From positions 930,001 through 994,000 of the forward strand of contig JAGKQI010000101.1 in NCBI GenBank assembly GCA_018806915.1: a stretch of DNA of 64,000 nucleotides, read 5' to 3'. Within the stretch, counting starts at the first letter, position 1. The number at the start of each line of letters is the position of its first letter. A program made the translations under genes and the position numbers. Below, one piece after another: positions 55,656 through 64,000 of this stretch. Source of the DNA: Phytophthora colocasiae (Eukaryota; Oomycota; Peronosporomycetes; Peronosporales; Peronosporaceae). The notes beneath the pieces were generated by a model. The model had not been told where the DNA came from and ran no database searches. It saw nothing but the letters and a program-made list of their open reading frames with translations.

Positions 55656-58505
55656 TTGAGGAAACATAAGCTCTATGCGAACCTGAAGAAGTGTATCATC
55701 CGGTCGAGCGAGATACCCGTGCTGGGGTGTTTCGTGGGGAAAGACGGCGGACGCCCTGACCCAGAGAAGATCAGAGTGATCAATGAATGGCCCACGCCAT
55801 CCAATGGGAAGGAACTGAAGCAGTTCCTTGGGCTTGCCACGTACTTGTGCAAGTACGTGGAGAACTACGCGGACAAGATTCGCCCGTTGTCACAGCTTCT
55901 TAAGAAAGAAGCTAAGTGGATTTGGACCACCGAGTGCGAGGAGGCATTTGGTGCAGTCAAGCGCCGATCTTGGCCGTGGCGGACCAAGATCGTCCATTCC
56001 ACGTAGTGTGTGATGCATCCGACTTTGCAATCGGATGTGCATTGATGCAACACGATCACGAAGGGCGTGATCGTGTAGTCTACTATCAATCGCCAACTGA
56101 GCGTAACTATCCCGTACATGACAAGGAGCTCCTTGCCATGAAGTATGCACTCGCAAAGTTCCGAGTGTATCTACTTGGGAGTAGACCGTTCGTGGTCTAT
56201 ACAGACCACGCATCATTGCGTACGGCGATTAAGTCACAACGTATGGCGAGATGGTTGTCCTTCTTCGCGGAGTACAACTTCCGGGTGGAGTACAAACCCG
56301 GAAGACTCAATGTAGTGGCCGACGAGTTATCGCGTCGACCTGACGGTCGACGCCAACTGCGTTGGCGTCGTGAGGACAAGTGTGCCGTCGTCAACGTTGG
56401 TTGACAACGTGAAGAACGCGTATGCAAGAGATGCAGACGCGAAGGGGCTGCTGGAGTTCCTCGCAGCACCTTCCGACGTGCCACGTCGGAAGTTAGCCCC
56501 TCATCTTCGAGTTCGTGTACACCGCTATCGTGTACGCGAAGGCCTACTGTTGTACAGTGCAGTAGACGACAATGATGATCGCATTGTCGTTTCGAACGAT
56601 CATGACCTCCGGTTGAGGATCATGTTCGAGTATCACGATGCCCCTACGGCAGGGCATCAGAATCGTGAGATGACATACACTCTTCTCACGCGTGACTTCT
56701 ACTGGCACCACCAGTACAAGTGGGTGCGCAAGTACGTACGTGCTTGCGAGGTTTGTCAACGCGCGGTTCTCGCAGGCTCCTCTTCAATCACTTCCGACTC
56801 CGTCGGAGTGTTGGCAGTCCACGTCCATGGACTTTGTCTTCGGTCTTCCGCCTGACAACAATCGGGGGACAGGCATCGTTGTCTTTGTGGACCGATTCAG
56901 CAAGATGGTCCATCTTGCTGCCGTCCCGGCTACTGTTACAGCCGCGCAGACTGCGCGACTGTTTGTTGACATGGTGTTCAAACACCATGGCATGCCGCTC
57001 GACATTGTGTCGGACCGTGATCCACGCTTCACAGCGCGGTTCTGGCAAGAAGTGTTTACACATCTTGGTTCACAGTTATCAATGTCGACTGCGGATCATC
57101 CGTAGACGGACGGACAAACCGAACGTGCCAACCGTGTACTGGGTGACACGCTGAAGAGCTACGCTCACTCGTTCCCGCACGGAGCGAGTGCTTGCCGATG
57201 GCAGAGTTTGCCATCAACAACTCGGTGCATGCCTCGACAGGGCATACACCGTTCTACGTGAATGCCATGAGGCATCCACGATTGCCGAGCATGCTCGGTG
57301 GGGTAGCTTCCTTCTTCAGTGGGGGAGGATCTACGGTTGCGTCCGAACAACCGCACCATGCATCTGATAGCAGCACACTTTCAGCTGCGGTGACGCGTGT
57401 GACGTCTCGTTCGAGCAGGAACGAGCGCGCGATGTCTGTTCCGGGCACAGACATGAGAGAAGATAGCGAGCAGGCAGGGCCTGTTGCTGACAAAGGCGAC
57501 AAGCTGATAGGAGTCAGCTCGAGTGCGCTAGACTTTGTCCAGGATGCTATCGCAGCTTCTGTCGATCGACAGAAGCTGAACGCTGATAATGTTGGTAGGG
57601 GCAACATAAATGAATTCGAAACGGGTTCACTGGTTTTGTTAGCTACTCAAAACCTATCTAAACATGCCGTGTCTGATTTTGGAGCAAGCAAGCTTGCTCC
57701 AAGATTCATTGGGCCGTTCAAGGTACTTGAACGGCATGGTAACGCGTACCGGCTGGACATATCATCCAGCATGAGGCTCCACCCGACCTTCTAAATCGGG
57801 CGGTTGAAGCCGTACGTGTAGCACGGACTACCTAGGGTTGGTAGTCCGACTGAGGAGTGCGAGAGGCCTGGAAGGCCTTCTCGAGACCGTCAACGCGGGC
57901 GGTCAACCGGTTCACTCTCGTCCCAAGACCGGACGAGAGGTTCGAGGCAGTCTGATCTGCCTCGCAGACCTCAGCACGGAGGACACGAACCTCCTGCTTC
58001 AGAGCAGCTATCTCAGCGCTCTGTGTCTGCTCCAGCGCAGCCACTCGATCGTGCAGGGCACGATCGTCATGGTCATAGCGTTGACCATGCGGAGGGAGTG
58101 TTCCCGCCCCCTCCGCCTCCGTTGCGCGACGTGCGTGGAGCGATCCGCTGGATCGTGGAGCGGATCGTGACTCATAAGAGAACGAACCCTCAAGGGGTTC
58201 GTTTCCGTATTCGTTGGAGAGGATTTCCTCCCCAGCGAGATACATGGCAGCTGCGGAACATCCTGATGGAGGACGCCACCATAACTTGCAGGGGTAAACC
58301 CTGCACGAGGAGTGCTGCGGTCAGCCACAGCACTCGGAGCTTCGCGTGGCACAAAACGACCACGGATCTCCTTGATGTGATCGGGTACACGGACAACCGT
58401 GTACCCAGGAGCTCACTTTCTGTGAGGCGTGTTGCCAAGGGTTGGCAACACGGGCAGAATGTGCCAAACGGAACGGCACATAGGATTCCCGCTTCCATGG
58501 ACTGA
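55656..58505 (+). pseudogene. Gypsy-2 pol remnant (RT end, RNase H, integrase, chromodomain)
   Basis: Pieces in order: RT C-terminal part (LGCFVGKDGGRPDPEKI, FLGLATYLCKYVENYADK; 55656-55960); RNase H with catalytic D, E and D kept (VVCDASDFAIGCALM, VHDKELLAM, VYTDHASLR; to ~56340); integrase H2C2 zinc finger (HDAPTAGH ... CEVCQR; ~56630-56765); DDE core (MDFVFGLPPD, IVSDRDPRF, then TDGQTERAN directly after an in-frame TAG at 57103); and a C-terminal chromodomain (WIVERIVTHKR, FRIRWRGFPPQRDTW; ~58145-58260). The reading frame changes near 55965, 56390, 56800 and 57110-57190. Stops also interrupt it at 57792 and 57819, after which the same frame is open to 58505. It cannot encode an intact protein. 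Confidence 0.9.
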
Positions 58506-58559
58506 TCATGGAGGCGTTCACACTTACCACGAGTAGTAGCGATCGCGACTCGCAGCAAC

Positions 58560-59131
58560 ATGCTGAAGCGTCCGCGCAGTGATGACGAAGCGTCCCCCAT
58601 GTCGAGGGCGCTCACTGCCCCGCGCACTGATCCGCCAGTGCGCGCACCATGGATGCCTACCAAGGCAGAGATCCATGACCGTTCGGTGCTAGCTCTCCAC
58701 CAAACCCGATACTGTTGTACCCATGCAACAGTATCAACGACGACAACGTCGCCGCTGAGGTTGTCTTTGAGTCGGAGACTCAAAGACGCGACTACTATAT
58801 CGGACTCTTCTATGAACTCCGATACTATGCAGCGAAGAAGACTTCGCGCAAGAGCAAAGTGCCAGAGTGGCAGGCACTTTGTCAGTCGTGGAACGCCTTT
58901 GTTAAGAACTTCAACAAAGACCCGAAGGCGTATCGCGGCTTGAAGCGTCCGAGGCCTCATCCCGAGGTCGTCGAGACCCCCCGGGTGGGTTTGGCGTGTC
59001 TTCAGATGAAGACACGGGAGCGGGAGCTTTGTCTTCAAGCTCTCCCTCCTCGACATCGTCGTCGTCGTAGTCGACGATGTCTTCGTAGTCCTCTCCAAAG
59101 AGTTCTACGAGAGAGACAGCAGGGTTCTTGA
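58560..59131 (+). pseudogene. Gypsy-2 third ORF remnant, unknown function
   Basis: After the pol stop an ORF begins in the same frame (MLKRPRSDDEASPMSRA). A frame change near 58715 leads to a tryptophan- and tyrosine-containing, protein-like stretch (ESETQRRDYYIGLFYELRYY, VPEWQALCQSWNAFVKNFN) ending at 59131. I know no domain for it. Position between pol and the 3' LTR suggests an accessory ORF of this family. Confidence 0.45.
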
Positions 59132-59342
59132 TCCCTGCTAGAGAAGAAGGCTTCTTCTTCTTCTTCTCATGCTTCTCCTTGTGGAGAGCATGGTATTCGG
59201 TGACAGAGAGCTTCTCTGTCGAGCCTTTGGAAACAGCAGTGCTAGTGGGCACTGCTGAGATTGTTGTTTCTGCTGCAGAGGCAGCAGGAGAGGCTTGCGC
59301 GTCCGCAGAAGCGGATGGAGACGTGGGCGTTGGCGAGGTCAT
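58911..59342 (-). CDS. Antisense ORF near the Gypsy-2 LTR, unknown function
   Basis: This 143-aa minus-strand frame has its Met 100 bp inside the LTR boundary. It has an Ala/Ser/Thr-rich N-terminus, a basic run (HKEKHEKKKKK), a segment LVELFGEDYEDIVDYDDDD and a Pro/Ser-rich tail. The composition looks like a disordered regulatory or Gag N-terminal protein. It overlaps the plus-strand third ORF at its 3' end. It could be a real antisense gene driven from the LTR, a piece of another element in opposite orientation, or chance aided by the hairpins, which make both strands read alike. Confidence 0.3.
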   Translation of the reverse strand: MTSPTPTSPSASADAQASPAASAAETTISAVPTSTAVSKGSTEKLSVTEYHALHKEKHEKKKKKPSSLAGIKNPAVSLVELFGEDYEDIVDYDDDDVEEGELEDKAPAPVSSSEDTPNPPGGSRRPRDEASDASSRDTPSGLC

Positions 59343-59427
59343 TGCAGAATGAACTCGGATTTCTCTCGGGAACTTGATGGTCTTGTCAAGTTCTGTTGAT
59401 TGACGTGTCGGGACCGATACAGAATCT

Positions 59428-59441
59428 TAACGGGGGGATGG
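59428..59441 (+). promoter_or_regulatory. Gypsy-2 polypurine tract
   Basis: AACGGGGGGATGG lies directly before the LTR TG. This fixes the LTR at 59442 as the 3' LTR of the plus-strand element. Confidence 0.75.
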
Positions 59442-59903
59442 TGTAACGGGGTTACACGTACAAGTTGGTTGTACCACTTGTAACTCTAACAGTTAGGATA
59501 ACTGTTAGAGGTTGGAAATGGGCCTCAGACCTTGGTGTGCTGTACACACCAATGGCTACATGGGCGAACCACATTATTGGGTGATTCGTGTGCATTTGTG
59601 CATGTTATTGGTAGAAAGTAATGGATTTCTACCAATCACATAGCAGAGACTCTGCCAACCACACGTTGGTAGATCCTTTAGAAATAGATCAAAACGGTTT
59701 TAGGAGGTTCCATAATTGGCTTCGTGCCAAATTCAAAAACAGTTCTCATTTTATGGTATTTGCAGTATTAATCCGTTTATATTTAGTTTAATTATACTTA
59801 TTTAAATAAGTAAATTTAAATTAAGTCTAATCTAATTGCACGCTTCCTCATACACGTAAGCGCACGTGTACGCCACATAGTGGGTCTAAGTAGACCCATT
59901 ACA
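59442..59903 (+). repeat. Gypsy-2 3' LTR (462 bp)
   Basis: Begins TGTAACGGGG and ends CCCATTACA. It matches the inverted copy at 60046-60506 along its length with scattered differences. Several hairpins lie inside it (59441, 59459, 59484, 59532, 59607). Confidence 0.88.
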
Positions 59904-60045
59904 CCTGGTAGTACTTTGTAGTCCGTCCCACGACCGACTGTTGTTCTTTCGTAAGGAGTCATACGAACGCGCGATAGAGAACTCCCCAATGGACCAGGGA
60001 TCCACTGGGACCCCACACATATCCGTGACGCGCACGGACTGTGCC
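59904..60045. other. 142-bp spacer between inverted LTRs
   Basis: No gene. It has imperfect palindromes such as 59948-59967 (TTCGTA / TACGAA). Two bases after the LTR it reads TGGTAGTACTTTG, which has the position of a primer-binding site. It may therefore be the 5' internal start of a second element rather than host DNA. Confidence 0.5.
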
Positions 60046-60506
60046 TGTAATGGGTCTACTTAGACCTATTAGGTGGCGTACACGTGCGCTTACGTGTATG
60101 AGGAAGCGTGCAATTAGATTAGACTTAATTTAAATTTACTTATTTAAATAAGTATAATTAAACTAAATATAAACGAATTAATACTGCAAATACCATAAAA
60201 TGAGAACTGTTTTTGAATTTGGCACGAAGCCAATTATGGAACCTCCTAAAACCGTTTTGATCTATTTCTAAAGGATCTAACAACGTGTGGTTGGCAGAGT
60301 CTCTGCTATGTGATTGGTAGAAATCCATTACTTTCTACCAATAACATGTACAAATGCACACGAACCACCCAATAATGTGGTTCGCCCATGTAGCCATTGG
60401 TGTGTACAGCACACCAAGGTCTGAGGCCCATTTCCAACCTCTAACAGTTATCCTAACTGTTAGAGTTACAAGTGGTGTAGCCACTTGTACGTGTAACCCC
60501 GTTACA
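60046..60506 (-). repeat. Inverted Gypsy-2 family LTR (461 bp)
   Basis: Reverse-complement copy of 59442-59903, starting TGTAATGGG and ending CCCCGTTACA on the plus strand. No obvious target-site duplication flanks it. Confidence 0.88.
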
Positions 60507-60587
60507 CTAGGCCTCTAGAACGAGGGAAGACGGTAGCCTCTCCGCTTGCCTGGACAAAGGCAATCGGGGGCCTACGTACGACCCTGG

Positions 60588-60980
60588 CTAGTGCTCGGTT
60601 TCGTCGTCACTAACGATGCGATGACGCAGGGTGGAGACCTTGGCATCAAACTCTGGCTTCTCAGCGCTGTCTGGACCAGTGCACCTTACAGTAGTCTATG
60701 TCTGATGAAACTTTGTGACGCGAATGTACGTAAAGCTGTCGAGTGAAGGCACGTGAGTGCAGCCCACAAAGGCAATATCTCCAACGGTTAGAGTGGCCTT
60801 AGGTCGGAGAGGGACGTGAATTGAGACTCTTGTGCTTGTTATCGGGGAAGAAAACTGGAAACTCCGACTCTCAGCGTTCTGTCCGTTGCTGATGCCTTGG
60901 GCTCTGATCCTAACTATACACGTTTGATCCGGAAAACGAAGCATCATCCGGATGCTCACCTTTTCTCCTGACATGAACAC
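60588..60980 (-). CDS. Unrecognised two-exon gene fragment
   Basis: A protein-like frame 60980-60730 (including IRMMLRFPDQTCIVRI and LRPKATLTVGDIAFVG) can be joined across a 45-bp GT...AG intron (60729-60685) to a second exon 60684-60588. That exon ends in an acidic tail (SAEKPEFDAKVSTLRHR, SDDETEH, stop). The first in-frame ATG is at about 60974. The frame is open upstream to an acceptor-like CTCTAG near 61030, so earlier exons may be missing or separated by the transposon at 61128. I do not recognise the family; the intron is short for an oomycete. It may be the C-terminal end of a broken gene. Confidence 0.35.
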
Positions 60981-61127
60981 TTCTTTGACATCGTGACCTC
61001 CATCACGCCCCTCCCCTCCTCTCTAGAGCCTAACATTCCCTCAATGGCCTTTCTGGTTTATCGACTTGTTCTCATTAATGCGTAGGCTCGGAGAAACTTG
61101 GGGCTGGTAGAACGTCGTTTTCTTGAT

Positions 61128-61889
61128 TAGTGGTAGTCAATTGTGCAGCAGTAAGTCGATTTTTTTTTGCAGCAAGTCCAGAATTTTTCCGGCGCTGTGA
61201 TTGGCTGAGACAGTTTTTCGCTAAAAGCACCAAAATCGGTGCTGGACGGGCTTGCAGCAGCAAGTAGATTTTTTTTTACCTCGTCCAAGATCGCATCGTC
61301 ATTAGTGTGCGCGAGGTTGTAGAGTAGCTTGCGCCAGCGATCCTTCGCCCACGGTAGTGTAGTGGTCGAGCAGTGTACCAAGTTTCCTGCACGCGCTCAT
61401 ACTCCACGGCCCAGTACTCATCAAGTTCAGCCTTGTCGGAGTCCTCATCACTTAGCAGCTCCCGTGGCAGTGCAGCAGATGCCCGCTGCTTCGCTGATAA
61501 GCACGGCACTGTAAGGTTCTTCAGGCTGCGGTCCTCTCTTCAGCTTTACAGAGGAACTTGTAGGGCCTCTTCAGGCGTCCTGTCACGACTGGGCTTCACG
61601 GGGACACTGGCAAGGCGCAGCGGATCCTCAGCTTGGGCACTTTCTTCAGCTTCGCTGGGGAACTTGTAGGGCTGATCTTCGAGCGTCCTTGGCACGACTG
61701 AGCTTCACGAGAGCATTAGCAAGGCGTTGGTGATCCTCACGGAGTCTACTTTCTGGATCTTGCGCTAAAAATTTTTGCTTGCTGCTGCAGGTGCCAAATG
61801 GAGGTGTCAATTCAAATTGTGCTGATTGGTCATAATGGTGCGTCTGCCAAAAAAAAATCGACTTGCTGCTGCACAATTCACTACCACTA
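61128..61889. mobile_element. DNA transposon remnant / MITE with 41-bp TIRs
   Basis: Terminal inverted repeats 61128-61168 and 61849-61889 agree at 39 of 41 positions. They begin TAGTGGTAGT and end in a T9/A9 run. A second inner pair of the motif GCAGCAGCAAG plus a T or A/T run occurs at 61254-61277 and 61767-61788, so the ends are multi-repeat. A TA dinucleotide bounds both ends and could be the target duplication. The interior holds an approximately 110-bp diverged tandem duplication (61541-61752). It contains no complete transposase. Confidence 0.75.
61276..61509 (-). pseudogene. Possible transposase N-terminal remnant
   Basis: Minus-strand frame starting MPCLSAKQRASAALPRELL, then an acidic stretch (SDEDSDKAELDEYW) and YERVQETWY. 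Near 61370 the sense continues in another frame (WAKDRWRKLLYNLAHTNDD). The start resembles the N-termini of oomycete DDE transposases as I remember them. No catalytic domain is present, so this is at most a relic carried in the MITE. Confidence 0.35.
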
Positions 61890-62072
61890 TTGTTTCACGG
61901 CCGGCTTTCCAGGCTCCATTCTTGTTGGATAATGAGAACGAATGAAATCTACTCTATCAATACTTTAATGCCACCGACCAATTAGTAGAATTCTGCGGTT
62001 AAAAATCCCAGTTAATTTAACCCTTAAAGGGTTATACATATACTGTATACTTTATATACACTTGCATACATC
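61890..62072. other. Intergenic region upstream of the TELO2-like gene
   Basis: AT-rich sequence without an ORF of note. It ends in a TATA-like, dyad stretch (tatacatatactgtatac, 62034-62051) about 25 bp before the ATG, which may belong to the promoter. Confidence 0.5.
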
Positions 62073-64000
62073 ATGCCAAGTCCACAGTTGATAGAGGTGC
62101 AGCGGTTGCGCGCGTTTGTCGATGCTAGGAAGCGCAGTGTCGAAGCTGCCGAAAGGAGATATGACATCCAGGCTGCTGTGGTGGAGCTGCGTGAGTTGGC
62201 TGCCCCGTTGCGCAGCCCCGACCGTTTCTCATTGTCGTGGAAGGTAGCAATTTTGCCTTCTTCTTCTGAGCTTTGACATCCGCTAATTTTGATCCTATTT
62301 ACACCGCTACAGCCGTTGTACCTAGAAGTTTTCTATCGAGATGTGGCAGCTTTCATGCTACGTTTTGTGGCCGTCCATCTCGAGAATTGTTTTTCGGAAC
62401 GGGACCGGGAGCAGGCGTTTGACGTGTTCTTCGATCGTGAATTTGTCCCTTCCAGCAGAGCGATCAGTGCATTGATATCGATACTCTCAGCCACCAAGAC
62501 CAAGTCTGATGCAAAGGATAAAACGGTGGCAGATGATGCCGAGGCTTCTATTATACAGTGCGTTCGGCTACTAGATAAAGCTGTTACCGTCACTGGGGTC
62601 CAGGGCGTCGTGGCTGAGATGCTCAAGCCCGAGCAGGTTCGTGCAAATTAAGTTGATGATACCTTTAGTATTCGCTAACGCAGCAGCTATCTTCGATACA
62701 TTATAGTCTACTGTGAGTGGTGGACAAGGTGTGATTGGACTACAAGTCTTAATTTCGCAACTCTCATCACTTCCAGGTACGTAGCAGCGAAGGTCTTCAT
62801 CATGAACGAGCTAATAACCCAGGCGGTTATATCACTGCATACTTGTGATGCAACTATTTGTTTATTCTCGTGTAGATCTCATCTACAATCGACGCCAACG
62901 CGACACCCCAGCAGCATTTCGCCCCCGACGATACTTCCCGATGCTGTGTGATGGTTTATTTTGCGGCCTGCTTGATCAAGAGACCCCAATACAGCAGCCA
63001 CGTACCTTCCGGATATTCGCTGACAAGCTCTCACGCATTGGACAAGCGCAAGTGCTGGTGCAAAGTTGGCTGCGCTCTTTCAGCACTCCAGCAATGGCGG
63101 ACTTGAGTCCTATACTATTCCAGAGTCTTCCAGAGTCATGTCACGAACAGGTTCTACTTCAACTTGCTGGTGAAAAGGTCCCGTCTCCTTTGAGTGCTCA
63201 ACAAGCGCTATGCCTCCCGAAATACAGACTCCTGGCTCAGATCCCTTCGAAAATGTGCGCTAACAAGCACTTCCAGTATGTCATCACTCACAAGTTGCTG
63301 CTTCGAAAGCGGATTGACGACTTATTCTTCTGGCGAGTACTTGTTGACGTCTTGGTGCAATCTGGTGACGATCCTGGTCAATCTCCGCTAGCGACTGTAT
63401 TCGATGTGGTTCTCTCGCGCTGGAGCCAAAGCGACTTTGCTGGCAACACGGAGTACACTGTGAATGCTTCAGTGTGTTTTTTCCTCCGCTACAGCCTCCA
63501 AAAACTGTCAGGAAATGGAGCTGAGGCGGCGTTTACGCAACAAGATTGGATCACGAAGCTGTGCAAGGGAGTCCAAGACCACATGAGCCATTCGTTGGAG
63601 CGTGTACGAGCGTTGGGTATGCGTGTGGGGGAGAGTCTATCGCACATCATCGCTGCTGAGAAGCCACTCGATTTTGGTCTGAAGGATGAAGATCCTATTA
63701 ATGTGTATGGATGCCCTGTACTGCCTGAAGAACTCGAGCAAGGCATTGCAGACCTCAATTTACACTCGATCTCTCCTCCCGAAGTTCACGAGACCCAGTC
63801 TACACTTGATAGTCAGAGGAATAGACTGAATAAGCCGAAGAAGCGCTCGACTAAGCCGTTCATACTTGACCCGGACGAGTTGGTACCCAGTGATGACGAT
63901 GACGACGATGCCTCAGCTGAGGACGCTGAGTCTGAATCGAGCTTCGATGATGCTGACTCCGACTCCGACATGAGCTTGGAAGCGTACGACCTTGAGGACC
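62073..64000 (+). CDS. TELO2: TELO2-like protein (Tel2, TTT complex), 5' part
   Basis: Exons 62073-62243, 62313-62636, 62707-62776 and 62876 to beyond the window end join in frame (563 codons so far). Introns of 69, 70 and 99 bp begin GTAGCA, GTTCGT and GTACGT and end CAG, TAG and TAG. The C-terminal part seen here has SLERVRALGMRVGESLSHI, KPLDFGL, then a Ser/Asp-rich acidic stretch with DPDELVPSDDDDDD. This resembles the conserved region of Tel2/TELO2, including the acidic site that casein kinase 2 phosphorylates in animals. The segment before it (LISQLSSLPDLIYNRRQRD) fits the helical-repeat body. Tel2 works with Tti1 and Tti2 as an Hsp90-linked chaperone adaptor for PIKK kinases (ATM, ATR, mTOR). 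The 3' end lies outside the window. The splice model is my own reading; family assignment rests on motifs recalled, not on a search. Confidence 0.75.

Larger units (their letters stand above)
55800..59640. repeat. Hairpin-saturated zone in Gypsy-2 (56 stems of >=7 bp located)
   Basis: Short inverted repeats with small loops follow one another through coding and non-coding parts. Examples, as span (stem bp, loop nt): 55837-55860 (10, 4), 56050-56076 (11, 5), 56332-56353 (9, 4) and the overlapping 56349-56369 (9, 3), 56470-56492 (10, 3), 56898-56920 (10, 3), 57553-57578 (26-bp perfect palindrome), 57713-57735 (10, 3), 58383-58406 (10, 4), 58428-58452 (11, 3), 58708-58735 (10, 8), 58763-58787 (11, 3), 59484-59510 (12, 3), 59607-59636 (11, 8). 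By simple chance about two perfect stems of 7 bp or more with loops of 3-9 nt are expected in a stretch of this length. Confidence 0.92.
55495..59903 (+). mobile_element. Gypsy-2: 5'-truncated, decayed Ty3/Gypsy element
   Basis: The element starts abruptly at the end of the inverted tRNA unit. Recognisable pol begins near 55656, inside the last third of the reverse transcriptase, so the 5' LTR, gag, protease and most of RT are missing. It continues through RNase H, integrase and a chromodomain, then a short extra ORF, a polypurine tract (59428-59441) and one LTR (59442-59903). The origin of 55495-55655 is unclear. It is unrelated in sequence to Gypsy-1. Its DNA is unusually dense in short hairpins. 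Confidence 0.88.

Noticed and set aside
58190..59098. 302-aa minus-strand ORF
   Set aside because: Composition is low in protein character, and it runs antisense to pol chromodomain and third-ORF sequence that make better sense on the plus strand.
61127..61381. 84-aa ORF entering the left MITE end
   Set aside because: Its C-terminal half is a translation of the terminal repeats and T9 run, so it is not a genuine coding end.
62073..62276. 67-aa stand-alone ORF at the TELO2 start
   Set aside because: It continues as exon 1 through a 69-bp GT-AG intron in phase 0; the last residues before its stop are intron translation.

Overview
The window is nuclear DNA of an oomycete, most likely a Phytophthora-type genome. 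The signs are: two chromodomain Ty3/Gypsy families whose pol proteins resemble oomycete elements; a TELO2-like gene with short GT-AG introns (69, 70 and 99 bp); eukaryotic tRNA-Gln genes with Pol III boxes and T4/T5 terminators; and no prokaryotic gene organisation. The genus is inferred; no marker gene was compared.

Layout. (1) 1-9897 and 21558-54730 hold one tandem array, mostly of ~930-bp units. Each unit carries a tRNA-Gln(UUG) gene and, 3' of it, a tRNA-Gln(CUG) gene, both on the minus strand. I located 96 tRNA-Gln loci (49 UUG, 47 CUG). Three are broken, four are acceptor-arm hybrids between the two isoacceptors, and several carry single informative changes. (2) 9898-21557 is an 11.7-kb LTR retrotransposon (Gypsy-1, minus strand) inserted into one array unit, flanked by a 4-bp duplication. 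It has gag, pol, a primer-binding site overlapping the gag ATG, a polypurine tract and a textbook -1 frameshift signal. Pol carries two RNase H domains, and the first has lost catalytic residues. (3) 54731-55494 is one array unit in inverted orientation that closes the array. (4) 55495-59903 is a 5'-truncated, frame-broken Gypsy element (Gypsy-2, plus strand) ending in an LTR; a second LTR of the same family lies inverted at 60046-60506. (5) 60507-62072 holds a small unrecognised gene remnant and a DNA transposon/MITE with 41-bp terminal inverted repeats. (6) 62073 to the window end is the 5' part of a TELO2-like gene on the plus strand.

The most unusual signal is in Gypsy-2. From about 55.8 to 59.65 kb the DNA is saturated with short perfect hairpins. 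I placed 56 stems of at least 7 bp by hand, roughly one per 70 bp, running through conserved pol motifs, the 3' region and the LTR. The tRNA array and Gypsy-1 do not show this. The array itself records unequal exchange and gene conversion between isoacceptor genes.
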